Below, in pieces: positions 1-9,042 of a DNA stretch of 64,000 bases. The position numbers and the translations under genes were made by a program. This DNA comes from Streptomyces sp. NBC_00440 (GTDB taxonomy: Bacteria > Actinomycetota > Actinomycetes > Streptomycetales > Streptomycetaceae): the NCBI RefSeq assembly GCF_036014215.1, contig NZ_CP107921.1, positions 1,745,501 to 1,809,500 on the forward strand, in the 5' to 3' direction. Positions within the stretch are counted from its first letter, which is position 1; each line of letters starts with the position of its first letter. The notes beneath the pieces were generated by a model that saw only the letters and a list, made by a program, of their open reading frames with translations, searched no databases and had not been told where the DNA came from.

Positions 1-1023
1 GATCCGCTTGACGTTGTCGAGCGTCGCGAGGAACGGGTTGGTGGCCTGCGAGGCGAAGTTGAACGGGATGTGCGGGACGACCCGCAGATGGGTGTCGTCC
101 GCGCCGAGCGGGGTCACCATGATGTCGCGGAAGGCGATGGCCGCGTCCTGCCAGTCGACCACGCCGTCGCCGTTGCGGTCCCGGGTGAGGATGACGGTCG
201 CGTACGGCAGTGGCTCGGTGACGTCCACCGGCGAGGTGTCCGCGCGGTGGGTCCACTGACCGCACGCCAGCTGCGCCTTGACGTAACCGTCCTTCTTGAC
301 GGTCTGCCGCCACATCCGGCCGTTCTCCCAGGTGGCGCCCGGGGTGTCGGCCGGATTGTCGTAGACCGTGTTGGTCTCGACGGCCCCGCCGAGCCCGTCG
401 TGCGCCACCACGGCGTACGCGCAGCCGATGGGCGCCGCGTCCGCCGCGCTGTCGGGCGCGACCTTCACCAGCGTGTCGCCGCTCTTGGCCTTGTCCAGGT
501 CGAGCTTGGCGGCCAGCAGGGTGGCGCCCGGCTGGTCGCTGCGTACGGAGAGGAAGGCGAGGGCGGGGATCTCCAGCGTCCCGACGCGCAGCGCCGCGGT
601 GTCCGCGATACGGGTGACCCGCCAGTCGGTCCGCCATCCGTCGACCCGGATCTCGACACCGATCTCGGTCCCGCCGTCGAAGGCGAGGGTGTACGCGATC
701 CGGTCCCGGCCGGGCCCGGACGTCACCTTCGGGGTGTGCGGGGCCCCGTCGATGAGCACCGAGGTGACGGGGTCCTCCTGCCCGTGCAGCAGCGCGCGCG
801 TCCGGCGGTCGGTGTACGACACGATGCGCGGGAAGCCGCGGTCGACGCGTACGTCGAGGGCTTCGGAACGCAGGACGGCCTCGGCCCCGCCAGTGGCTCC
901 GGAGCCCGTGGCCGCCGCGTCCGCAGCGAAGGCGGACGGTGTGGCGAGTGCCGCACCGACACCGGCCAGCGCGGTGGCGGCCACCACGGTCCTGCGGCTG
1001 GGCCCTCGGTCTTCTTCGTGCAC
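1..1023 (-). CDS. Tat-exported glycoside hydrolase, GH101-like (5' part only)
   Basis: Partial gene: it starts at a GTG preceded by GGAGG and runs off the left window edge after 341 codons. Residues 9-34 form a Tat-type signal (SRRTVV, then an Ala-rich hydrophobic stretch ending AFA), so the enzyme is probably exported folded. The visible part reads as a beta-rich domain and ends in PFNFASQATNPFLATLDNVK. I associate that phrase with GH101 endo-alpha-N-acetylgalactosaminidases, which release Gal-GalNAc from O-glycoproteins. The catalytic residues lie outside the window, so the family call is from memory of that motif and the substrate is unproven. The reading frame has normal Streptomyces codon bias and no breaks. 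Confidence 0.7.
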   Translation of the reverse strand, partial: MHEEDRGPSRRTVVAATALAGVGAALATPSAFAADAAATGSGATGGAEAVLRSEALDVRVDRGFPRIVSYTDRRTRALLHGQEDPVTSVLIDGAPHTPKVTSGPGRDRIAYTLAFDGGTEIGVEIRVDGWRTDWRVTRIADTAALRVGTLEIPALAFLSVRSDQPGATLLAAKLDLDKAKSGDTLVKVAPDSAADAAPIGCAYAVVAHDGLGGAVETNTVYDNPADTPGATWENGRMWRQTVKKDGYVKAQLACGQWTHRADTSPVDVTEPLPYATVILTRDRNGDGVVDWQDAAIAFRDIMVTPLGADDTHLRVVPHIPFNFASQATNPFLATLDNVKRI

Positions 1024-1186
1024 GCTCGCTCCTCCATCGCGACGATCATCCGTGCACGTCACGATGGAGGGGCGGGGCGTGTGAGCCTATGGACAAAGGA
1101 GGGACAGGTCTTGGACTAAAGCGATATCAGGCGCTTTGCCCGGGCTCCCTGTCCGTTCCTCCGACCGGTTTTGGCCCTTCTTTTAC

Positions 1187-1229
1187 CCGGCTCGCCGAGC
1201 CGGACTTCTGCCCGGCTCGTGCGCCGGGC
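1187..1229 (-). terminator. Tandem hairpins downstream of the trypsin gene
   Basis: Reading on the - strand after the trypsin stop, there is a 7-bp stem (GCCCGGC/GCCGGGC, 6-nt loop, 1210-1229), then a second inverted repeat CCGGCTCG-C-CGAGCCGG (1187-1203). An A-rich run follows. Streptomyces terminators often lack a U tract, so this is a plausible rho-independent terminator. It also separates the trypsin from the GH101-like gene. Confidence 0.5.
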
Positions 1230-1242
1230 ACTCGTCACGGCC

Positions 1243-3049
<1,807 letters not shown>

Positions 3050-3087
3050 GGCCTGTCCGGCCGATCCGGCGAGAGGAAGCCACCTTC

Positions 3088-3531
3088 ATGCGCGTGGAGA
3101 CCAAGCACGCACTGGTGCGGCCGCTCCAGCGGTATGTATTCAACCCGCCGGTCCGGCTGCTGCTGCGGCTCGGGGCCGCGCCCGGCTACGCGCTGCTGGA
3201 GACGCGCGGGCGGGTCACCGGACAGATCTGCACCACCCCGGTCGGCGAGGGCCGGGAGGGGACGGTGTTCTGGATCGTCGCGGAACACGGCATGCACGCC
3301 GGTTACGTCCGTAACATCCGGGACTGCCCTGACGTGCGGGTCCGGCTCCGTGCGGGGAGCCGCTCCGTCTGGGTGCCGGGGACAGCCCAGCTGCTCCCCG
3401 GCGACGACCCGTACGCCCGGCAGCGCACCCTCGCCCGGGGGCATCCGCTGCGCGCGCTGAACGCGGCGGTCGTCCGGGCGATGGGGACGGAGCTGCTGAC
3501 GGTCCGTATCGACCTGCACCCCCGGAGCTGA
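3088..3531 (+). CDS. Nitroreductase/deazaflavin-dependent oxidoreductase (DUF385-like)
   Basis: 147 residues. The layout matches the small split-barrel Ddn-like family, which uses cofactor F420. It has an N-terminal helix, then GYALLETRGRVTGQICTTPV (beta strands around an RxTG turn), a middle strand VFWIVAEHG, HAGYVRNIRDCPDVRVRL and a C-terminal RTLARGHPL helix. The substrate is unknown. The ATG is preceded by GAGAGGAA at a good distance. It follows the zincin gene by 38 bp and could be co-transcribed with it. A strong hairpin follows the stop and separates it from the convergent helicase gene. Confidence 0.85.
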   Translation: MRVETKHALVRPLQRYVFNPPVRLLLRLGAAPGYALLETRGRVTGQICTTPVGEGREGTVFWIVAEHGMHAGYVRNIRDCPDVRVRLRAGSRSVWVPGTAQLLPGDDPYARQRTLARGHPLRALNAAVVRAMGTELLTVRIDLHPRS

Positions 3532-3533
3532 CA

Positions 3534-3559
3534 CCGGGCCCGCTGAGCGGCGGGCCCGG
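3534..3559. terminator. Bidirectional terminator hairpin
   Basis: Perfect 10-bp stem CCGGGCCCGC/GCGGGCCCGG with a 6-nt loop, filling the 41-bp gap between two convergent genes. It can serve the oxidoreductase on + and the helicase on -. Confidence 0.75.
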
Positions 3560-3572
3560 CCTCACACTGCCG

Positions 3573-5138
3573 TCAGGCGGCGGCCCTGCGGCCGCCCTGG
3601 CCACCACGGCCCTGACCGCCGCCACCACGGCCGGCGCCGCCACGGCCCTGACCGCCCTGGGCGCCGCCCTGGCCCTGACCACCACGGCCCTGGCCACCAC
3701 GGCGGCCGCGTCCTCCACGGCCCTGCCCGGCCGGGGCGGCTGCCCCGGTCGCGGGCCTGCTGGGCCTGGAGCGCCGCTGCGGCGCGGTGGCCTGCTGCGG
3801 TACGTCGATCACGATCGCCACACCCGAGGGCTCCTGCGCCCCGGTGATCCGGGTGAGCTCCTCGTCGCTGGACCTGACCCGGGCGGTCCTGGGCGTGATG
3901 CCCGCGTCCGACATCAGCCGGGTCATCTCGCGCTTCTGCTCCGGGAGCACGAGCGTGACGACGCTGCCCGACTCGCCTGCCCGCGCGGTGCGCCCGCCGC
4001 GGTGGACGTAGTCCTTGTGGTCGGTGGGCGGGTCCACGTTCACGACCAGGTCGAGGTCGTCGATGTGGATGCCGCGCGCCGCGACGTTGGTCGCGACCAA
4101 CGCGGTGACCTGGCCGTTCTTGAACTGGTCGAGGGTGCGGTTGCGCTGCGGCTGGGAGCGCCCGCCGTGCAGCCCGCCCGCCCGTACACCGCTGGCCAGC
4201 AGCCGCTTCACCAGACGGTCGACGGACCGCTTGGTGTCCAGGAAGAGGATCACCCGGCCGTCGCGTGCCGCGATGCGCGTGGTGACGGCCTTCTTGTCGG
4301 TCTCGTCGGCGACATAGAGCACGTGGTGGTCCATCGTGGTCACCGCGCCCGCCGACGGGTCCACCGAGTGCACGACCGGGTCGGTCAGGAACATCTTGAC
4401 CAGCCGGTCGATGTTCTTGTCCAGGGTCGCCGAGAACAGCATCCGCTGACCGCCCGGCTCGACCTGCTTGAGCAGTGCGGTGACCTGCGGCATGAACCCC
4501 ATGTCGGCCATCTGGTCGGCCTCGTCGAGCACGGTGATGCCGACCTGGTCGAGGCGGCAGTCGCCGCGCTCGATGAGGTCCTTGAGCCGCCCCGGGGTGG
4601 CGACCAGCACCTCGGCGCCGCGTCGCAGCGCGCCGGACTGCTTGGAGATCGACATCCCGCCGACGACAGTGGTCAGCCGCAGCTGGACCGAGGTGGCGTA
4701 CGGCGTCAGCGCGTCGGTGACCTGCTGCGCCAGCTCGCGGGTGGGCACCAGCACGAGGGCCAGCGGCGCCTTCGGCTCGGCGCGGCGGCCCGCGACACGG
4801 GCCAGCATCGCGAGCCCGAACGCGAGGGTCTTGCCGGAGCCGGTCCGGCCACGGCCCAGCAGGTCGCGGCCCGCGAGGGAGTTCGGCAGGGTGGCTGCCT
4901 GGATCGGGAAGGGGTCGGTCACACCCTGGGCCGCAAGGGTCTTGAGGAGTGCGGCGGGCATGTCCAGCTCGGCGAAGGCCTCGACGGCGGGCAGCGCGGG
5001 GGTGATGGTGTCCGGCAGCGTGAATTCGGCAGGCCTGGGAGCTGCCTTGCGGGCCGGAGACTTTGCGGGGGCCTTGCCTCGGCCCCTCGGCGGACTGGTG
5101 CGTGCGGGGCGTGCCGGGCGTTCAGCGGAGCGGGTCAT
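3573..5138 (-). CDS. DEAD-box ATP-dependent RNA helicase with RGG tail
   Basis: 521 residues. Helicase motifs appear in order: Q-motif region PFPIQ (76-80), Walker A GRTGSGKT (97-104), PTRELAQQ, TPGR, DEAD (205-208), SAT (236-238), and motif VI as HRGGRTARAG. The N-terminus (1-45) is basic and Pro/Ala-rich. The last 70 or so residues are a low-complexity tail of Gly-Arg-Gln-Gly repeats, the type that binds RNA non-specifically and can promote condensates. The start MTRSAERP has AGGAAGG upstream; the frame also opens further upstream at 5174 but overruns the cold-shock terminator region. Role: RNA unwinding, ribosome assembly or mRNA decay. It lies directly downstream of a cold-shock gene on the same strand, which suggests a shared role at low temperature. 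Confidence 0.95.
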   Translation of the reverse strand: MTRSAERPARPARTSPPRGRGKAPAKSPARKAAPRPAEFTLPDTITPALPAVEAFAELDMPAALLKTLAAQGVTDPFPIQAATLPNSLAGRDLLGRGRTGSGKTLAFGLAMLARVAGRRAEPKAPLALVLVPTRELAQQVTDALTPYATSVQLRLTTVVGGMSISKQSGALRRGAEVLVATPGRLKDLIERGDCRLDQVGITVLDEADQMADMGFMPQVTALLKQVEPGGQRMLFSATLDKNIDRLVKMFLTDPVVHSVDPSAGAVTTMDHHVLYVADETDKKAVTTRIAARDGRVILFLDTKRSVDRLVKRLLASGVRAGGLHGGRSQPQRNRTLDQFKNGQVTALVATNVAARGIHIDDLDLVVNVDPPTDHKDYVHRGGRTARAGESGSVVTLVLPEQKREMTRLMSDAGITPRTARVRSSDEELTRITGAQEPSGVAIVIDVPQQATAPQRRSRPSRPATGAAAPAGQGRGGRGRRGGQGRGGQGQGGAQGGQGRGGAGRGGGGQGRGGQGGRRAAA

Positions 5139-5177
5139 GCGGTTCAAGCCTTCCTGCCGGATGTAGGACAGCACAAA

Positions 5178-5210
5178 CCGGGACCCGCACCTTGGAGGTG
5201 CGGGCCCCGG
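5178..5210 (-). terminator. Terminator of the cold-shock gene
   Basis: A 14-bp stem with a single A/C mismatch (CCGGG-A-CCCGCACC / GGTGCGGG-C-CCCGG) and a 5-nt loop, beginning about 24 nt after the cold-shock stop. It probably makes the abundant csp mRNA monocistronic, with partial read-through to the helicase possible. Confidence 0.75.
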
Positions 5211-5233
5211 TCAGCGAGGTACGCGTCCGACAA

Positions 5234-5437
5234 TTAGGCCGGGACGATGTTCTCCGCCTGCGGGCCCTTCTGGCCCTGCGTGACGTCGAAGGAGACCTTC
5301 TGGCCCTCCTGGAGCTCACGGAAGCCCTGGGTGGCGATGTTCGAGTAGTGGGCGAAGACGTCGGCGCCGCCGCCGTCCTGCTCGATGAAGCCGAAGCCCT
5401 TTTCCGAGTTGAACCACTTCACGGTACCGGTGGCCAT
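5234..5437 (-). CDS. Cold-shock protein, CspA family
   Basis: 67 residues, the usual size of a single OB-fold cold-shock domain. RNP1 (KGFGFIEQ) and RNP2 (DVFAHYS) are both present, with the typical N-terminal [10 protein letters not shown]. It binds single-stranded RNA/DNA and melts RNA structure. The ATG follows GAGGAG at ideal spacing. A candidate promoter at 5566-5594 implies a 5' UTR of roughly 120 nt, as often seen for cold-shock genes regulated at the RNA level. A strong terminator follows. Streptomyces carry several such genes, so a specific symbol cannot be given. Confidence 0.97.
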   Translation of the reverse strand: MATGTVKWFNSEKGFGFIEQDGGGADVFAHYSNIATQGFRELQEGQKVSFDVTQGQKGPQAENIVPA

Positions 5438-5535
5438 AACATTCTCCTCAACAGGTGCAGTGCCGGAAATTCGCACTTTACGAATTCCGCGTCGCCGCAT
5501 TGAACCCCATCCGGAGAAAGCCGGAAAACAATAAT

Positions 5536-5564
5536 GCGCCTGTCGGAGCATTCCCGTCAGGCGC
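5536..5564. repeat. Inverted repeat near the csp transcription start
   Basis: GCGCCTG...CAGGCGC arms of 7 bp, extended inward after one mismatch by CGG/CCG, with a 7-nt loop. It overlaps the expected csp transcription start. It may be an operator, or a 5' RNA hairpin if transcription starts slightly upstream. Confidence 0.4.
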
Positions 5565-5565
5565 A

Positions 5566-5594
5566 CATAAAGTTCATGGGTACCAAAACTGCAA
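5566..5594 (-). promoter_or_regulatory. Candidate promoter of the cold-shock gene
   Basis: On the - strand TTGCAG (-35) and TTTATG (-10) are separated by exactly 17 nt in a locally AT-rich segment. The predicted start is about 120 nt upstream of the ATG. Confidence 0.5.
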
Positions 5595-5911
5595 CAACGT
5601 CAGCCTAGCACGCTTGTCGCCCGGATGTCTGGACCCAACGGGACCCGAATGATCTCCGTGCACCCCTCCGACCGGTGGTTCCGCCCCGTACGGAACCCGG
5701 CCGCCGGTCAACTCGCCTGGGCGGTAACACCAGTTGATCACGCACACCGGAACGCCCCGGAAGCCGGCAGGAGCCGGCGGAAGGCGGGACGGGCCCCGGA
5801 AAACGGACCGGAAGGGTGAGAGAGTCCCCGCACTGTTCGATTGACGTTCCCCCGCGCCCGTGGTGTCCGGGACGCCCCCCCTCCCCGTACGGGACGCGGC
5901 GGCCCGCAGCC

Positions 5912-5917
5912 TAGGAT
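5912..5917 (+). promoter_or_regulatory. Likely -10 box of a leaderless start
   Basis: TAGGAT ends 7 nt before the ATG of the VOC gene, and no Shine-Dalgarno lies between. Confidence 0.5.
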
Positions 5918-5924
5918 TCCGGGC

Positions 5925-6296
5925 ATGATCGCCGAATTGCAGTGCATAGTGCTGGACTGCCCCGCCCCCGCAGACCTGGCCGCGTTCTACCGGTCGGTCC
6001 TCGGCGGCAGTGTCGACCGGCCCGACCCCCGCTGGACGCTCAGCTCCGACTGGTCCACACTGCACACCGCGTCCGGTCTGGTCCTGGCCTTCCAGCGCGC
6101 CGAGAACCACCGCGCACCGGCCTGGCCGGACCCGACCCGGCCCCAGCAGTTCCATCTGGACTTCAGCGTGCCCGACCTCGACCGGGCGGAGGTCGAGGTG
6201 CTCGACGCGGGCGCCCATCTGCTCGACGACAGCGCGCCGGGCTGGCGCATCTACGCGGACCCTGCCGGGCACCCCTTCTGCCTGGTACACCACTGA
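5925..6296 (+). CDS. VOC (glyoxalase/bleomycin resistance-like) family protein
   Basis: 123 residues, one VOC module of two beta-alpha-beta-beta-beta units. Landmarks are the N-terminal CIVLDCPAPADLAAFYRSVLGG, paraphrased here as the usual CxxxDxxDxxxxxxFY start, then FHLDFSVPDLDRAEVEVLDAG and the closing YADPAGHPFCLVHH. These metal-binding folds serve as lyases, dioxygenases or drug-binding proteins; no specific reaction can be assigned. The ORF is open upstream to 5841, but the ATG at 5925 with an adjacent -10 box and homologous N-terminus is preferred. It is convergent with a second, only distantly similar VOC gene. Confidence 0.88.
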   Translation: MIAELQCIVLDCPAPADLAAFYRSVLGGSVDRPDPRWTLSSDWSTLHTASGLVLAFQRAENHRAPAWPDPTRPQQFHLDFSVPDLDRAEVEVLDAGAHLLDDSAPGWRIYADPAGHPFCLVHH

Positions 6297-6345
6297 CCCG
6301 ACGACCGGACGGACGGCCGGGCCACCGCCCGCCGAACGCGGCCGG

Positions 6346-6723
6346 TCAGCCCCTGGACCGCTCGGCGGTGCTCCGCTCGACACAGAACTCGTTGCCCTCG
6401 ATGTCGGCCATCGTCGCCCAGCCCCGGCCGTCGGGCCTGCGGTGGTCCTCGACGAGCGTGGCGCCGAGCGCCAGCAGCCGCTCCACCTCCTCCTCCCGGG
6501 TGCGGTCCGTCGGCTGGAGGTCCAGATGCAAGCGGTTCTTGATCTGTTTGGGCTCGGGCACCTGAATGAAGAGCAGCCCGAAACCGGTGGCCTGGATCAG
6601 CGCCTCGGGGTCACCCGGCTTGTCCTCGTCCGTGAGCGGGATGTCGAGGACCTTGGCCCAGAAGCTGCCGAGTTCATAGGCGTTGGCGCAGTCGACCGTG
6701 ACATGGCGTACGAATGAAGTCAT
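6346..6723 (-). CDS. VOC family protein
   Basis: 125 residues, a second VOC-fold protein. Its N-terminus RHVTVDCANAYELGSFWAKV, the central RLHLDLQP with acidic strand and the end ADIEGNEFCVER are typical. The metal ligand positions (His near residue 8, His in LHLDL, Glu/Cys in NEFCVE) look partly kept. The function is unknown. The start at 6723 has a weak -10 (CATGAT) 6 nt upstream and may be leaderless. It lies upstream of nothing co-oriented within a tight operon: the HutD-like gene ends 41 bp before its start region on the same strand. Confidence 0.87.
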   Translation of the reverse strand: MTSFVRHVTVDCANAYELGSFWAKVLDIPLTDEDKPGDPEALIQATGFGLLFIQVPEPKQIKNRLHLDLQPTDRTREEEVERLLALGATLVEDHRRPDGRGWATMADIEGNEFCVERSTAERSRG

Positions 6724-6763
6724 GATCGCATCATGCCTCAACACACGTGTGGGGCAAGGGAAT

Positions 6764-7357
6764 TCAGGAGCTCCGCGCCCTGCTGCGGTCCCGCGCCACG
6801 CTGCGCAGGGTGACGAGGGCCGTGTGGCCGTCGGCCCGCAGCACACCCGGTGAGTCCCCGGTCACCAACGCCGCGTCGTAGGGTCCCAGGGCCGCGCCCG
6901 CGTCCTCCAGGACCGCGGCGCCGTCCAGCGCGACGACCAGCACGGTGGCGTCCGGCGGGACGGCGACGGTGAGTCTGCCCCGTACGACCGAGATGAGCGC
7001 TTCGGTGAGCGCTTCGCGGTACATCACGTTGAAGTTCACGACGGGGCCGTCGAGCAGCCGTCCGTGCGTCGCCACGTCGCCGGCGAAGCGGTGCGGCACG
7101 AACCGCTCGTCCGCCCGCAGCGGGGCTCCGTCGGCGGTCAGCTCCATCCCCGCGCCGTCCACCACCGTCAGCACCCTGGTGACCTCGGGGAACACGGAGA
7201 ACGGCCCGTCGGCGCCGACATCCGCCAGGCTCACCCGCCAGGCGAAGGTGTCCATCCCGGCGCCCTCGGGCCCGGCGGCGATCTCGCGGGTGACCCCGCC
7301 GCCGTTCTTCCAGGGCGCGGCGGCCCGCTCGCCGGCCCGCAGTATCCGTACTGTCAC
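6764..7357 (-). CDS. HutD/Ves family cupin-like protein
   Basis: 197 residues. The N-terminal signature PWKNGGGVTREIA is the hallmark of the HutD/Ves family, a bicupin fold found near histidine-utilisation genes in Pseudomonas; its function there is thought to be regulatory. Further family features are FAWRVSLADV (about residue 43) and FPEVTRVLTVVDGAGMELT. No hut genes are nearby here, so a role in histidine use cannot be inferred from context. I chose the GTG at 7357 because homologues start close to this motif; the frame is open to 7507. No strong ribosome binding site is visible. Confidence 0.85.
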   Translation of the reverse strand: MTVRILRAGERAAAPWKNGGGVTREIAAGPEGAGMDTFAWRVSLADVGADGPFSVFPEVTRVLTVVDGAGMELTADGAPLRADERFVPHRFAGDVATHGRLLDGPVVNFNVMYREALTEALISVVRGRLTVAVPPDATVLVVALDGAAVLEDAGAALGPYDAALVTGDSPGVLRADGHTALVTLRSVARDRSRARSS

Positions 7358-7527
7358 GCCCGCACCGCCCGCCGGCCGGCACGCTGATCCATGCGCTGGT
7401 CCACTCCCTCGCCCTCCGTGTCGTCGTCCGCCCCCTGAAAGCCGCTGCGAGCCGCTGATGGCTGCTGGACGCGCCACGGCGCCCACCCAGTGTCCGGTCG
7501 GGGACAAGGCAGGCGCCGCGTTCAGTT

Positions 7528-7545
7528 CCGCACCCCATTGTGCGG
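7528..7545 (-). terminator. Weak hairpin downstream of gltD
   Basis: CCGCAC/GTGCGG 6-bp stem with a 6-nt loop, about 20 nt after the gltD stop on the - strand. It is short for a terminator, but it is the only candidate in the 206-bp gap before the HutD-like gene. Confidence 0.3.
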
Positions 7546-7563
7546 GACGTATCAGTGGGTCCT

Positions 7564-9042
7564 TCAGACCGTCAGTGCCCGGTCCGTCGGCTTGATCGGG
7601 GCGTGCAGCTCGCTGGCGCCCGTGAGGAAACGGTCCACGCCGCGCGCCGCCGAGCGGCCCTCGGCGATCGCCCAGACGATCAGCGACTGGCCGCGGCCCG
7701 CGTCACCAGCAACGTACACGCCGGGCACATTGGTCGCGTAGTCGGCATCGCGGGCGATGTTGCCGCGGGCGTCGAGTTCGAGGCCGAACTGCTGGACGAG
7801 GCCGTTGGCCTGGTCGGTGCCGGTGAAGCCCATGGCCAGGGTGACCAGCTCGGCGGGGATCCGGCGCTCGGTGCCGGGCTGCTGCTCCAGCTTGCCGTCC
7901 TTGAACTCCACCTCGACGAGGTGCAGGTACTTGACGTTTCCGACCGTCTCCCCCTCCTCGGGCTCGGAGCCCTCGAAGTGCGTGGTCGACACGGCGTAGA
8001 TGCGCTCGCCGCCCTCCTCGTGCGCGGAGGTGACCTTGTAGAGCATCGGGAAGGTCGGCCAGGGCTGGCCGGCGTTCCGCTCGTCGCCGGGCCGGGGCAT
8101 GATCTCCAGCTGGGTGACCGAAGCGGCGCCCTGGCGGTGGGCGGTGCCCACGCAGTCGGCGCCGGTGTCGCCGCCGCCGATGACCACGACGTGCTTTCCC
8201 TCGGCGGTGATCGGGGCCACCGTGAGGTCGCCCTCCTGCACCTTGTTGGCGAGCGGCAGGTACTCCATGGCGAAGTGGATGCCGTTCAGCTCACGGCCCG
8301 GTACGGGCAGGTCCCGGGAGACCGTCGCACCGGCCGCGATGACCACCGCGTCGTACCTGCGGCGGAGCTTCGCCGCGTCGATGTCGCGGCCGATCTCCGT
8401 CTCGGTGCGGAACTTGGTGCCCTCCGCGCGCATCTGCTCGATGCGCCGGTTGATGTGGGACTTCTCCATCTTGAACGCGGGGATGCCGTACCGGAGCAGT
8501 CCCCCGATGCGGTCCGCGCGCTCGTAGACGGCGACCGTGTGCCCGGCGCGGGTCAGCTGCTGGGCGGCGGCGAGTCCTGCCGGTCCCGAGCCGATGACCG
8601 CGACCGTCTTGCCGGAGAGCCGCTCGGGCGGCTGCGGGGTGACGTCGCCGCTGTCCCACGCCTTGTCGATGATCGAGACTTCGACGTTCTTGATGGTGAC
8701 GGCGGGCTGGTTGATGCCGAGGACGCACGCCGACTCGCAGGGCGCCGGGCAGAGGCGTCCGGTGAACTCCGGGAAGTTGTTGGTGGCGTGCAGCCGCTCG
8801 GACGCCGCCGACCAGTCCTCGCGGTACGCGTAGTCGTTCCACTCGGGGATGAGGTTCCCCAGCGGGCAGCCGTTGTGGCAGAACGGGATACCGCAGTCCA
8901 TGCAGCGGCCGGCCTGCTTGCTGATGATCGGCAGCAGAGATCCGGGAACGTAGACCTCGTTCCAGTCCTTCACCCGCTCCTCGACGGGGCGGGTCTGCGC
9001 GACCTCGCGGTCCGTTGTCAGAAAGCCCTTGGGGTCAGCCAT
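7564..9042 (-). CDS. gltD: Glutamate synthase (NADPH) small subunit
   Basis: 492 residues. The N-terminal domain carries cysteine clusters for [4Fe-4S] centres (Cys47, 50, 55, 59 and Cys98, 102, 106). Then come the FAD dinucleotide fold [15 protein letters not shown] and the NADPH fold [14 protein letters not shown], and the C-terminal FAD-binding segment [16 protein letters not shown]. The protein takes electrons from NADPH and passes them to GltB, which makes glutamate from 2-oxoglutarate and glutamine. It overlaps the end of gltB by 8 bp, so the two subunits are translated together. The length is standard for the family. Confidence 0.98.
   Translation of the reverse strand: MADPKGFLTTDREVAQTRPVEERVKDWNEVYVPGSLLPIISKQAGRCMDCGIPFCHNGCPLGNLIPEWNDYAYREDWSAASERLHATNNFPEFTGRLCPAPCESACVLGINQPAVTIKNVEVSIIDKAWDSGDVTPQPPERLSGKTVAVIGSGPAGLAAAQQLTRAGHTVAVYERADRIGGLLRYGIPAFKMEKSHINRRIEQMRAEGTKFRTETEIGRDIDAAKLRRRYDAVVIAAGATVSRDLPVPGRELNGIHFAMEYLPLANKVQEGDLTVAPITAEGKHVVVIGGGDTGADCVGTAHRQGAASVTQLEIMPRPGDERNAGQPWPTFPMLYKVTSAHEEGGERIYAVSTTHFEGSEPEEGETVGNVKYLHLVEVEFKDGKLEQQPGTERRIPAELVTLAMGFTGTDQANGLVQQFGLELDARGNIARDADYATNVPGVYVAGDAGRGQSLIVWAIAEGRSAARGVDRFLTGASELHAPIKPTDRALTV

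Larger units (their letters stand above)
5438..5924. other. Intergenic region with csp promoter, leader and VOC promoter
   Basis: 487 bp without a credible gene. The left part is the cold-shock leader and promoter, locally AT-richer than the window average. The right part (about 5640-5924) is GC-rich and ends in the -10 box of the VOC gene. Short ORFs on both strands show no coding signature. Confidence 0.7.

Noticed and set aside
70..1119. Open frames on + over the first kilobase
   Set aside because: The - strand frame has a Tat signal, ribosome binding site and GH101-like motif; the + frames have none.
5536..5564. Hairpin as a terminator
   Set aside because: No gene ends on either side; it overlaps the expected csp transcription start, so it was listed only as an inverted repeat.
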